64,000 nucleotides of DNA, from positions 3,062,001-3,126,000 of the forward strand of contig NC_134680.1 in the NCBI RefSeq assembly GCF_024713945.1. Direction: 5' to 3'. This DNA is from Dermatophagoides farinae (lineage: Eukaryota; Arthropoda; Arachnida; Sarcoptiformes; Pyroglyphidae). Below the pieces are notes generated by a model that saw only the letters and a list, made by a program, of their open reading frames with translations, had not been told where the DNA came from and searched no databases. This document shows, one piece after another, positions 52,501 through 64,000 of this stretch; positions within the stretch are counted from its first letter, which is position 1; each line of letters begins with the position of its first letter. The position numbers and the translations under genes were made by a program.

Positions 52501-52630
52501 TTAATGATGATGATGATGATGATTTTTCTTCAATAGACGGTGATGATGATGATGATGAAGAAATATATTCATCAATCGATGTTGCCAATAAAGTCGATAT
52601 AGTCGACAATGATTGTTCTTCAAATTCCAT
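49580..52630 (-). CDS. Dop1R1: D1-like dopamine receptor (invertebrate Dop1R1 type), five exons
   Basis: Rhodopsin-class GPCR that would couple dopamine to Gs and cAMP. Exons 52336-52630, 52090-52212, 50738-51994, 50527-50656 and 49580-50459, all with GT-AG ends and matching phases, encode 894 residues. TM1 has GNILV. TM2 begins IADLCVGALVMTFALANDLM. TM3 has the amine-binding Asp136 in WIAFDISCS and the ionic-lock motif reads DRF (153-155) followed by AHIKDP. TM5 has the serine pair in SSCISFYLP. TM6 reads CWMPFFFMN and TM7 WLGYFNSCLNPAIYS. These blocks match arthropod Dop1R1 rather than octopamine or 5-HT receptors. Unusual: loop 2 between TM4 and TM5 is about 215 residues, with RQKR at 257-260. 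The C-tail is about 270 residues, rich in His, Asn and Ser. Start is the first ATG after an in-frame TGA. Confidence 0.95.
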
Positions 52631-53509
52631 AATAATATATCATTCATCACAACAATCATTCGGAAAAAAATCATCAAAAACCAAAAAAAATAAAAAATAA
52701 AAAATAAATAAATAAAAAAAACTAATGGAAACCGAAAAAAATCCAATACGAAATCCAAAAAAGAAAAAACAATCCACGAAACGATAAGAATTCTAGATAT
52801 CTGGAAATGAAATAAATATAAAAAAAAGAAAAAAATTAAGAATCGATCATCAATATTTATGAAATATATTTTCCCAAAAGAATTTCAAGCAATAAATTTC
52901 AGTTCATGTTTGTTTGGTTTTCAAAGAATTTATTTTTTTTTTAAACTTCTTTGTCATATTTTATTGGATTGGACAAGAATCTGGATGTATGGTGTGTTTA
53001 TTTGGTTCAGAGTGATACAAATTCCATTCACAATTCCGGTTATATTTGTTTTCTTCTCATGGGTTAAGTTGATTAACCCCTTCCATGTCAACCTTATACG
53101 AACGAACAGAACAAAAACCAAACAAAGTTTTTTTTTATTGTTTTTTTTTTGGTATATTGGATTTTGATCGATTCCCTTTTTGTAGTCCATTCATTTCGGT
53201 TAATTCGATTCATTTTTCTCACTCATCATTATTCGCTCTTTCTACTATCCATTTTTTCTACTTTTCATTGTTTGTTATAGATCAATGTTATAAATCATTA
53301 CCAGTGTAGTATATGAATTTATTGTGACCATTATTCGTTTGCTCGTAAACATTTGAGAATCAAGCCATACATCAAATTTATACAGACACACACACACAAA
53401 CGCATTCATCTCAATCCAAGTTAGCTAACCAGCCATTCAATCGAATACGAAAAAAAAACTCAAATAATAATAAAATAAACATAAAATACCAACATGTAGG
53501 GCAGTAACC

Positions 53510-53535
53510 AAAAAAAAAAAAAAAAAAAAAAAAAA
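53510..53535. repeat. Poly-A tract
   Basis: About 26 consecutive A residues upstream of the dopamine receptor. No retroposed sequence was recognised before it. Confidence 0.85.
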
Positions 53536-56500
53536 TGCTTAGGATATATTTATATAACCGGAATTCGAAAACAAAAACAACAGCAATAACAAAAAAAAGA
53601 GAAAATAAAAATTTTTCTCTCCAGTTTTTTCAGTGTTTAATCAATCGCCCTTATCATCATTACGATCGTTTAATCATATATGATAAATCCAGAATAATCT
53701 ATGAATGAAATGTGCTTATTACGAGCTCTAGGAATTAATTATCAACCACATGATAATAATGATATTAATAATGAGCCAAAAAAAATTATTCCGTGGATTC
53801 ATCACACACACACACATTATTGCCAGAATGATTACGACTTTTATTGGCAAAAAGTCCAGTTTTGTTTGAATTTTGGAAAAAAAATCCTTAATTAGGCTTT
53901 TGTTTATTTTTGGTCAACTTTTCTTTTTCACGATCCATTATCACCAGAACCATCAATTTGTGTTTGTTTAAGTCTTTAATGATGCCTCATTATTTATTAC
54001 ACTATTCCGATTGGCCAAATTTCAATCCAAACAATCCCAGTAACCATTCTTGAATTTTCTTTTAAGCATAAATTCTAGTCCAATTGGGATATCGAATTCT
54101 AATAATTTTTTTTTTGCTTTTTGTTTTTTCCATGGAAAAATACAATATCAATTTATCGACAGTGAAAAGAAAAAAAATTTTTTTTTGAGACCATTTTGTT
54201 ATTTGATATGAATATTTTCCATACCACAGTGTTTACTCGATTAACGGATGACAATTTTTACACCCCTTGTTTAAAAAAACAGTGGTTATTGCCATAACCC
54301 ATAAAAACACATCTTTATTCAAAGCACGACATTACATTATTCTATAGCCAAACACAAAAACAAAAAAAAACTATTACATATGAAAAAGTGTAAAATATCA
54401 TTACATAAAGGATCATACATACAGTTACGTTAAATTGAAATTCGTTAACGGTGCAATCACTGTGTAAATAATGATAATAATAATAATAATACAGGAATTT
54501 CTATTGTTTTTTTTCCAGCTCTTTCCACCAAACTCTAATTATATGACATTAAAACAAAAAAAAAAAAAAAACAAAAAAAACGAAAAATTTCAGATTTTTT
54601 TTCTCTTTTTCTATATTGAATTACATAATGGAATCAAATTCTATTCAAAAAAAAAAAAAATAAAAATAAAAAATTCACAAACAATAAATCTTTGATCGAA
54701 AAATATATGACTAATCTAATATAGTTTTTTCTTTGGATCGATTTATTTTTCTTTATTTGGAAATAAAAATTTTTTTTTCTTTCATTCCCTTCATTTCAAT
54801 GTTTTTCATTTAAAAAAGATTAAAGATTTTCCCTTTTTTTCCAATTTTATATCGTTAAAAGCAGCAAATCATTCACATTCGAATTCATTTATCATGCACG
54901 AACAAACAAAGAAAAATTACAGCAGCTTTTCTTTTATGTGGATGAATGAATCATCACACATCCAAACCATCCAAATGTAATGCATCATTATTCTTAGATT
55001 TATTATAGAAAAAAAAGAATAAAAAACGGCGGTTATATTGTTATGCTATTTAGTTCAGGTAATTTTGTTTTGTTTTGTTCATTTCTGTCCTGTCTGGTTG
55101 TCTATTTGTATATCTGTATTTTTATATAAAAGAAACATCTGGCTATTTTATCATTTGACTATGGTCATAAATTCTCATCATCATCAACATCAAGGGTTTG
55201 TTTTTATAGAACCTGGAAAAAAAATCAGAAGCTAAAAAATTTTCTTTCCGTATAATAATAGCCATTGCCTATGTCCATTACCAGCAAAAAAAAAAGTCAT
55301 ATAGCCATAGGTATTATTTGATTATAATCATCAACATGTGTAGCCAAGAAACGAAACAAAAATCTTATATGGCCATCCTATATACCTGAAAGATTAATGA
55401 TTGTATTTTGGCTGAACAAGGTAAATAAAGATTTTTTTCTATCAAATTTATGAGAATACATTCCATATTTCATAATAATCATCATGGAATAAATCAATCA
55501 ACTAAACTTAATGAACAAAAAAGTAATGCTTTCAAACAGCTTATTTTTTTCATAAGTATAACCTCAATATATTCTCCTATTTTTACATTAATACATCGCA
55601 ATGATTTTTGACTTAATGAAAAAAAAACTCGAGAATAACACGCCGAGTATATTAACACAAAAAAAAAATTTGATTAGAACATTTGGAATATTGACAAATT
55701 CTTCAACACTCAAAAAATTTAATTATGAATTATGTAAATTTTCTGAAGCTCATCTCATTATGAATGCACCATAAACACACACACACACACATACAAATTA
55801 ACTTTTAACAATTTTAAATTTTAAATTATGAATGATAAAAATTTTGCTAAATGAACCGGTACATCATCTCAAAGTTGGTAGGCGAATTCTGTAAGAGGGT
55901 AAAAAAAGAAAAAGTGTTAAAATAAACACCACAACTACGTTGTGATCATAATTCTAAATCACTATCGTTTATTTATGGTTAAATTATCCATATTTTTTTC
56001 AGGACTATTGCACAATTATTGGAATTATGCAGCAATAACGTTGTGGTATAACCAAAAAAAAAAAAAAAATAAAATAAAAGAAGAGATGAAGAAGAAAAAA
56101 AACTCATTTTCATTTTAATATAGAAAAAAATGGTTCATTGTAGTATAAACTTAAAATAATAAATGATCAACAAAAACAAAAACAACGACAAAATCCAATG
56201 AAGACAGATGAATTTACGATGCTAATTTGAATATATTTGAATTTTTTTTAATTGCACTGTTGTTGTTGTTGTTGTCTATTATTAGTTGAAAGCGCAACAA
56301 ATATAGCAAACAGACAAACAAAAAAAAAAAAAAAAAAAAATACGAGATTTGGATATTTTTAATTCTTGATGATTTGCCAGAATATCAAACACATTTTACA
56401 TTCATTCATTTGGAATTTGATTTCAAAATGAACGATTTTAGTAATCAAACATAAACGAAAGGAAAATGAATCTACTGTAATAGTATAGTTTTTTTTAAAC

Positions 56501-59500
56501 TAATTAAGTGTAATGGATATATATGAGCCTGTTGGCTATTATTTGATGTGACATTACCACGTCACAGATGATTATTTTTTTCAATAGAAATAATCAACAT
56601 ATATATATCATTCATATAAAGATGTATAAGAAACGTATTTGTTGATGATGATTTTCAGGAGAATTTTTTTTTTATTTTAAAAACTGAATTGTTGACAAAG
56701 AAAAATTTCGGCATTTCGACTTTGGACATAATAATGTATAAATATATATTACACATACGTGAAACGAATGAACGGATGGTGGAAGGATGGAAAAAAAACT
56801 ACCTACAATAAATGGTCAAAAGATTATTATTAAATGATAGAAGAATGTGTCACCAAGTGAAAACTTTAAACTACATGAATTTTGTACAGAAAAAAAAGAA
56901 TAATTCTTTTACGCCATTCACTCAGTGCATTTTTGTCAAGAGTACTACACAGTTGATGCAATATATTTATTCTACGAATATTATAATTCTACCATAGTTT
57001 TGTTGTTATTGTTATTTGTCAACATTAACCGGTACCGGCGGAAATTGTGCGATATAATGTTTAATATGGTCATACATACATTTTTTCCTTTTAAATGTCA
57101 TCACCATGCAATTCAGCTATTTAATATTAAGAAATACGGGTTTTTTTTAAAAAAAACTGGGATCTAATTTCGTTATACATTCTGTATGTTTGTAATAATT
57201 TATTTTAAATTATGATTATTACCTGTCATCATTATCAGTATTTTTTACTGTTGTGATTTTTTTCAATTTCAATCGTCTGTTATGGTATAGTGAAATGAGT
57301 TTAAAAAAAATAGACAAAGACACAACTATGTCCGTAACAATAACGGATATATCATTATCATCATGAACAAAAAAAAAGAAAGAATGAGGATGAGCAAGTT
57401 GTTAAGAATTGAATCATTAATTTCATTTTTGTTTTCGTTTTTTTTTCTCATGCTTCATTGCCATGTTAATGAGGATAATATTAGCCGTTGTGCCCGTAGT
57501 GAATGGATGAGATTTAAAAGTTTATTTCAAGAGAAAAAGGAAACTTTTACAATACAGTTTTTAGCAGTCAAGTTTCTGCGATCTAAAAACAAAAAAAAAA
57601 GAAGCAGAAATAAAAGTTTTCAATGTTTTTTTTCATCTTTTCACAAAAATTTCTGGTTTGTTTACAATGATTCCAAACACCAAGAACAGCATAGAAATAG
57701 AAATAGTAAATTTATGTCCATCAAAATGTAAACACAAAAATCTAAATGAATTGCAAATAGTCTAATTGGCGCCCTATATCATTGCAAATTTTTTATCAAA
57801 TAAAATCTATGTATGCAATAGAATATGCAGATTCTAAGCTGAATTGATATGGTATTTTATCGCTTTTTTCTCTTTATTTTTATGATAATATTAATGTGGA
57901 AAAAATATGAAAACAAAACAAAAAAAAAGAGATGACAAAAAGAAAAAAATTGAATCCTTATTGGAAAAAAATAGGGTGAGAATACAACAGAATAATAATA
58001 ATAATGCCATTGTTATTTTTATTATTATTATTATTATTTGCAACTGGTAACCAGATGTGCTGTGATGATTTTGAAAAAGAACCAGAATACAGAGACAGTG
58101 AGAAAATGGAGCCTTAAATTGAATAATGTTTTCGTAAATTCAAGATCAATTAAATTATTTCAATGCAATATGATTGCATGTGTGTGTGTGTGTGTGTTAG
58201 TTATCTGGAATTGGAATCCAAAACAGAATAACAAAATTAAAATAAGACTAAAGAAAATAGTAAAGAATTTTAAATGACAAATATTCTTATTATAATTCTT
58301 TCATTTATTCTATCCCATAATAAATCAACTTTTAATTGTTTACAACCAAAAATCATTGATAAAAGATAAAACAAATTACAAAGATAAAGATTTCATTATT
58401 ATTTTCGACAAAATTTCATTTGATCGGAATCATCAACGATAATGATGATGATAATAATAATGGAGAAAACAAGCAAAAAAAAAAACATTGATTGTCATTG
58501 ATTGTTTCTCTATGTTCACTTACCAATGATTATTATCATTATTTAATCTCAATCTTTTGATAAGGTAATAATAATTGGATTAGATTCACATTGATTTCTT
58601 TCTTTTTTTTTTGTCGTTGACATTTTACTTTTTCTATTCAATTTGTATTTGAAATGACAATGTTTCATATGTGTGTGGGTGTTTGCGTCTTGATGCGTTT
58701 GGCGTCAATTTTAATTTTATATATACATTTATATAGATTCACTGAGAGGGGCAGCCTTTGTCTATGAATTCTAAAATCCCATAGATGGTGATTTCAAAAA
58801 AGAAGAAGAAGAAGAAGAGAAAAAAGTTTGGCTTTTGTTTTTTATATATATCTGGTTTAATGTTATTTCTTTCTCGATTAGAAAAATTGACTTTTTTCTT
58901 GATGACTTTTAATTTTTTTTTCTATTTTTGCTGTTCTGATTCAATTTTATTAAATTAAATCGATGATTGTTGAACATTGCTATGAACTTTAAAATTTTTA
59001 ATAATAAATTCTGTAACCTCAAAACAAAAAAAAACAGTCATATCATGTCATGTCATGTCATATTATGTTTTGTATTGTCTTGTATTAGACATATTTGAAA
59101 TGATAACCGTTAAGTTACCGGGTGGTCATCATAGTTTGTAAACCATACGCGCAGTCAAAAAAAAAACATAATATACATCCATTAATGGTCACATACTTTT
59201 TTTCAAGTCGCTGCTGCTGCTTTTGTTGTTTTTTTCATCCTTACATATCTTTAGTTCAGAGTACAGAAAAAAAAACAGGAACAGAAAAAAATTCCAGAAT
59301 ATTCTTTTTTTTCATACATTTATTCATTCTACATTTGAAATATTCCAGTTATAGTGTTGTTCAATTTATATTTTGAAATAATAATATAAAAAAATTGTCT
59401 TGGTTCGGATATTTTTTCTGTTCTTTTCTCTTATTTTTAAAGTTAGAGTTCTCGTTAATAGTACACGAAGTAAAAGTGTAAGATGAGATATTGAGAATTT

Positions 59501-61116
59501 GTTTATAGCTTCAAATCTCCGGTCAAACACACACACACACACACAAACAAACTCACTGACAAAGACATTTGGCCATCATTTCATGTGTTAGTGCGTGGGT
59601 GTGTGTATGTGTCGAAAAAAACTGGCTAGGTGTGTGAGAGAAAAAAAAAGCGAATCATTTTTTTCATGAAATATACACCAAAAAAAAAACGGACAAACAA
59701 AAAAAAAGTGAAAAATGGAAAAGATTCATATCTATCCCCTGTGTATAGAAATGGTCAAAAATTGTACATATTGCCATTCTTTTATTTTTTTCGCTATTTT
59801 GTTTTTCATTTCTGAGTTGTTGTTTTTGTGAACCAAAATAAAAAAAAACGTTAAATTTAAAAAATTTGCAATCACAAATCATTATTATTCAGATGGCAAA
59901 AAATTATCATTTTTTTTTAATCGGAATGCAATTGTTTGCATCAAATCCTCTGGTCATCATTATGCTCAAGGCATATATAAAAATAATATCATTCAAGTGT
60001 GAACAAACAAAAACGACAATAAACAAATGGATAATGAATAAAATCAAAAAGTTTTTTTAAAGCTAAATAAAGTTAAGTTTTTCAATCTTTTGCATCACCA
60101 AGGTTTTTGATTTCGCAAAAAATTCAATAATATAATAACGATATATATTATAATATAATCATCGTCTATTTGATAGCGTATTATAAATATAATAGAAATT
60201 CTCTCTCTCTCTCTTTTCGTTTTCTCCACCCATTTTATTATTTAGAGTAAAAGATGTGTGTATGGAACTGAGATTCTTTGAACCGTGTATATCAAAATGG
60301 TGATGATGATGAGATTTCAACAACAACAACAACAACAAAAATCACTATCATCGTCATCGTAGAAGAATTCATTTTGCTTACGTTGACAGAAATTAAATGT
60401 AAGGACAATGGCTATCTAAACAATTGTATAGTAGTTATATATAACTGAAATGAAATTGACAGGATGACGATATATAAAGTAATAACTAAACCAGAAAATA
60501 AAATTAGTGTTCCTTAGAAAGAGAGAAAGAACAAGAAATTCTGTCATATCACATAGAAATGGTAAAGAAAAAACAACAACAACAACAACAACAGACGTGT
60601 ATCGTTGTCGAAAAATTTTGAATCATCATCATATAAATGGCGAATAAGCAAATTTATGATGGTTTAATATAAATACATACATTTTTGGTTATTTTAATTC
60701 GAAATAATGATGATGATGTCCAAATGCAAAAATCAAAATTGACATAACATGACATCCAGGTTTTTCCTCTCTTTTTTTTGGTGAAAAAAAAGAAATTATT
60801 AATTTTCAAAATATATGTGGAACACAAATTTTATTAATATTAATAAAAGCTACAAAAAAAAGAAAGAAAAACATTTGTCCCATGTCATCACATATATTGT
60901 AGAATTTCAAAGGGGAATAATTTTTCCGCCAAAAATCATTTCCAAAATATTATGACAAATTCTCATGTAAATTGGTATGTGTGTGCATGTCAATCTCGAG
61001 AGAGAGAGGGAGAGAGGGAGAGAGAATAATGATAAGTGAGAAAGAGAAAAAAGAAGAAAAATCAACTGAATGAGAATTTAATTTAAAAATTAAATTTTCT
61101 TTTTTTTCATTACAAA

Positions 61117-61117
61117 C

Positions 61118-61155
<38 letters not shown>
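61117..61155. repeat. CAT trinucleotide microsatellite
   Basis: About 13 CAT units in tandem, the longest such run in the window. Confidence 0.9.
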
Positions 61156-61156
<1 letters not shown>

Positions 61157-64000
61157 TATCATCAGCCATAACTAAAAAAATTAAAGTAATAACAGAAACC
61201 AACCAATGTTAATCATTCATTCATTCGGGTATGTGTGTGTGTGTGTATTTAGTTTCGATTATTATTTGCCTTTATATTTGTCTTTGATATTAACCAAAAA
61301 TCAAATTGAAATTTCCATTAATGTGAGGGTAGTGAGAAAAAAATGATGGCATTTTAACCAAAAAAAACAAAGTTCATTTCAAAGTTATTCGTTTTATTCA
61401 CGCTATCCTGGTTATGGATATATATGATTCTCATGCCATAGATTCATCATATCGATTTAGAATATGAAAAATATATACATATCTATTTCGGCAATCACAA
61501 ACTACTAAATGTAATGTAATCAAATCAAAACCCATAATATAGAATATAATATACAAGAAACATAGAGATTTCCGTTTCGTTTTCGGTAACCGATCCATAC
61601 GCACACACACAGACACACGGCATTAGCCTAATTTTTTTTATTTCAAATTCAAAGGAAAAATTTAATGAAAATTTTGAATATTCATCCAATTTTCGTGGCT
61701 AATTTATTATATTCGCCTAGAAAAATTTGCAGCGAAAAAAAATTAATAAAAATAAAAAACGGAAAATTCATTCATTTTTTCGAATTCATGAATAAAAATA
61801 AAAAAAAACTAGAAAAAATTCTGAATAAAAAAGTGGAAACAAAAAAGTTTTCGGAGAAAAAAATTACAAAAATAGTATTTTGCGAAAATTATAATTGGCT
61901 CTTGTTGGAATTTTGATAATGAATTTTTTTCATGTCATTATTTTTACTGTTCACACCTATGAAATAGCTGATGTATAGATGTGGTCATCTGTCATTGACA
62001 TGATGATCATTCACTCACAGCAATTTGTGACTGAATGTCATAAAGTCATTATTATTTCATTGATCCTTTTTGTACGTTGATAATCATCATTTTTGCCTGA
62101 CATACACACGCGCAAAGTTTTTGTTTTGTTTTGTTTTTTCATTTGCCATCATCATCATCATGGGGTTTTATTGATAGTGAAAAAATAAACAAAAACATCA
62201 AAAGTTTCATCACTTTTGAAATTCATCGATCAACAACAACAAACAACAAACAACACGCATGGGGCAACTAATAAGAAAAAAAAATTTGTTACGAATAAAA
62301 GTTTTTTTTTCGATTGTTCGTTTGTTCAATTTTTCATATTTGTCATACGATGACGATGAGCAAAATATTTGAAGAATTGACTTGCATACACACACACACA
62401 CACACGAATAGACATGAAAAATTGTCCAAACTCAGCAGGTATTTTTTTCTACCCAAAAAAAAAACAAAAACAAAAAACAACTTTTCCATCATTTCCATAA
62501 TATAACGAATGTGAAAAGAAAAATTCTGAAAAAAACCAGAGGCCAAAAAATCAATTTTGAATGATGAATATGACAATCAAAAACAGAAAAAGAGAGAGAG
62601 AGAGAGAGAGGTGGAAAAAAGTTTGTCACCAAAACAACAAAAACAACAACAATCAGAAAAAAAAACTTTACATTAGATTTCTATAACCAAACAATCTATC
62701 TTGTCCCATGAAAGTAGAATCAAAAAATCTTGAGATTTTTTTTTATTATTATTATTATTTTGCCCATAGCTTTTGAAACAATTCAACTGTTTTGTCGTGT
62801 CTTAAAAATGTTTACTTTTCCTACTTCCTTTTCATCATCATCATCATCATCATCATCAAATACGTGTGATGGCTGCAAAAATCGTTTTATACTTTCTTTC
62901 ATTCTCTATTTCTTCTGCAAAAAAAACTTGACAATCATCATCATCATCATCATCATTATCAAACGAAACAAAATCAAAAGAAAAGACAAAAAGACTATTA
63001 ACTAACTAACTAACAAACTACACATACATAAACACATGGGAAAAAGATGAAGAATTTTCTTTTTCCCAATTTTAAAACATTTTCTTTTACTAACATCTCA
63101 ATAAATTAAAGATTCTATTGAGTAAAAAGGAACTTGAATAAAATTAATTGTCATCAATTGACACAAACACAGTGTTTATCAACCATTTGTTTTTGTTTTT
63201 TTTAGGTGTTTGATTTTGAAAAAAAATTTCGTATAAAACAATAAAAATCGATGAATTTTAAATGAGAAAAAAGAATTATTATTTTTTTTGAAGAAATTCA
63301 AATAAAACAACAGAATATTCCTGAATCTTAACATCGTTCATTATGAACAACAACAACAACAGCAATGACAATGAAATAAACTTAATACGAAATAAACAAA
63401 CAAAAATGAAAATGCAATCAAATTTAATGATGGTGAAATCAAAAAAAAAAAAAAAAATCAAACAACCGGCAATTGATGTTCAATAAAAGTAGGAAAAAAA
63501 ACTTGGGTTTCCACCACCCACCACCGACCATTAATGATGATGATGCAAGTTTATGCTCATAGTTTAACAGATGTAAAAACAAAACTGGAAAAAAATTACA
63601 ATTTCCAAAAAAAAAACATCAAACATTCATGTGTGTGTGTGTGGCAGATTTTCTCAACGACCTACCTACTACTATTCTATATGATTCTTTTCAATTGATG
63701 AAAATCTAGCCAAACAACCAACCAACCAGTTATTATAGTGAATGTTTAAAATGTTTTGTGTACCAATGTGTGTGTGTGTGTGTATGCTTTCGTCAAATAT
63801 TCATTGTGTACATTTATTCTTGTGAGATAAAAAAAACACCGGCTGAGCCGTGAAACAAAAAAAATATAAATCTCAATCGTCAATTTTAGGATCTAAAAAT
63901 TATAACCAATCAACTATAGCTCTCTCTCTCTCTAGATTCCTATAGTAAATTAATGTCAGATTTTTTTTAACATGATAACAAAAAACGCTTAACATCGTTT

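Larger units (their letters stand above)
52631..64000. other. Long non-coding stretch upstream of the dopamine receptor
   Basis: About 11.4 kb with no supported coding region, tRNA or transposon ends. Contents are simple repeats: poly-A at 53510-53535 and 56320-56340, CA/TG tracts near 58183-58198, 59528-59546, 62389-62406 and 63769-63782, GA runs near 60993-61024 and 62590-62611, and a CAT tract at 61117-61155. It may hold the receptor promoter, 5' non-coding exons or a long intron of a gene off the right edge. Confidence 0.5.

Noticed and set aside
57363-57731. 122-codon plus-strand frame with a hydrophobic N-terminal part
   Set aside because: It resembles a secreted protein at first, but composition is dominated by Lys, Phe and Ser from A/T-rich DNA, no family text is seen, and no splice partners were found.
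1-64000. CRISPR arrays, bacterial operons, rRNA and tRNA genes
   Set aside because: The tandem repeats are microsatellites or transposon parts without regular spacers, genes are intron-bearing, and no tRNA T-loop or rRNA core sequences were seen on reading.

Overview
The window is AT-rich eukaryotic DNA. Coding exons are short and separated by GT-AG introns, many of only 60-90 nt, and the non-coding DNA is full of CA, CAT, GTT and poly-A/T runs. The gene set (two tandem GILT thiol reductases, an LSD1 demethylase, out at first, a Spartan protease, a muscle-type myosin regulatory light chain and an invertebrate D1-like dopamine receptor) points to an arthropod. The style resembles a compact astigmatid-like mite genome, but that is inference.

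Layout. On the minus strand: a partial GILT paralogue (1-429), a complete GILT gene (983-1739), LSD1/KDM1A (2131-4661), and out at first (5380-29505). The last has four exons and a first intron of about 15.9 kb, so most of the apparent desert between 6 and 29 kb is intron. A SPRTN-like protease (32154-33195) and a myosin regulatory light chain (33587-36149, probably with a seven-codon first exon at 38321-38341) follow on the same strand. A transposon island fills about 39.3-45.5 kb. A plus-strand gene of unknown function (46989-48404) and a minus-strand five-exon dopamine receptor (49580-52630) converge. From 52.6 kb to the end no coding region could be supported.

The transposon island is the most unusual part. 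It holds a 3.1-kb DNA element with perfect 9-bp target duplications and long inverted termini built of CCCCGAAAACAAAAA-type minisatellite. A second, nearly identical copy of its 0.8-kb core lies just outside it. Next come a broken Helitron-type Pif1 helicase, a GC-rich tandem hairpin array with GNA triloops like Helitron 3' ends, and a degenerate array punctuated by ACGTCC. At its edge is a duplicated piece of the 3' flank of the neighbouring plus-strand gene.

Among host genes, the dopamine receptor has an extracellular loop 2 of about 215 residues with a furin-like RQKR site. The Spartan-like protease lacks the zinc-ribbon and UBZ parts but has SIM-like motifs and a C-terminal PIP-like motif. 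The genes are otherwise unrelated in function and no operon-like logic is implied. All exon joins were found by reading splice sites and phase by eye; none is supported by transcript data.
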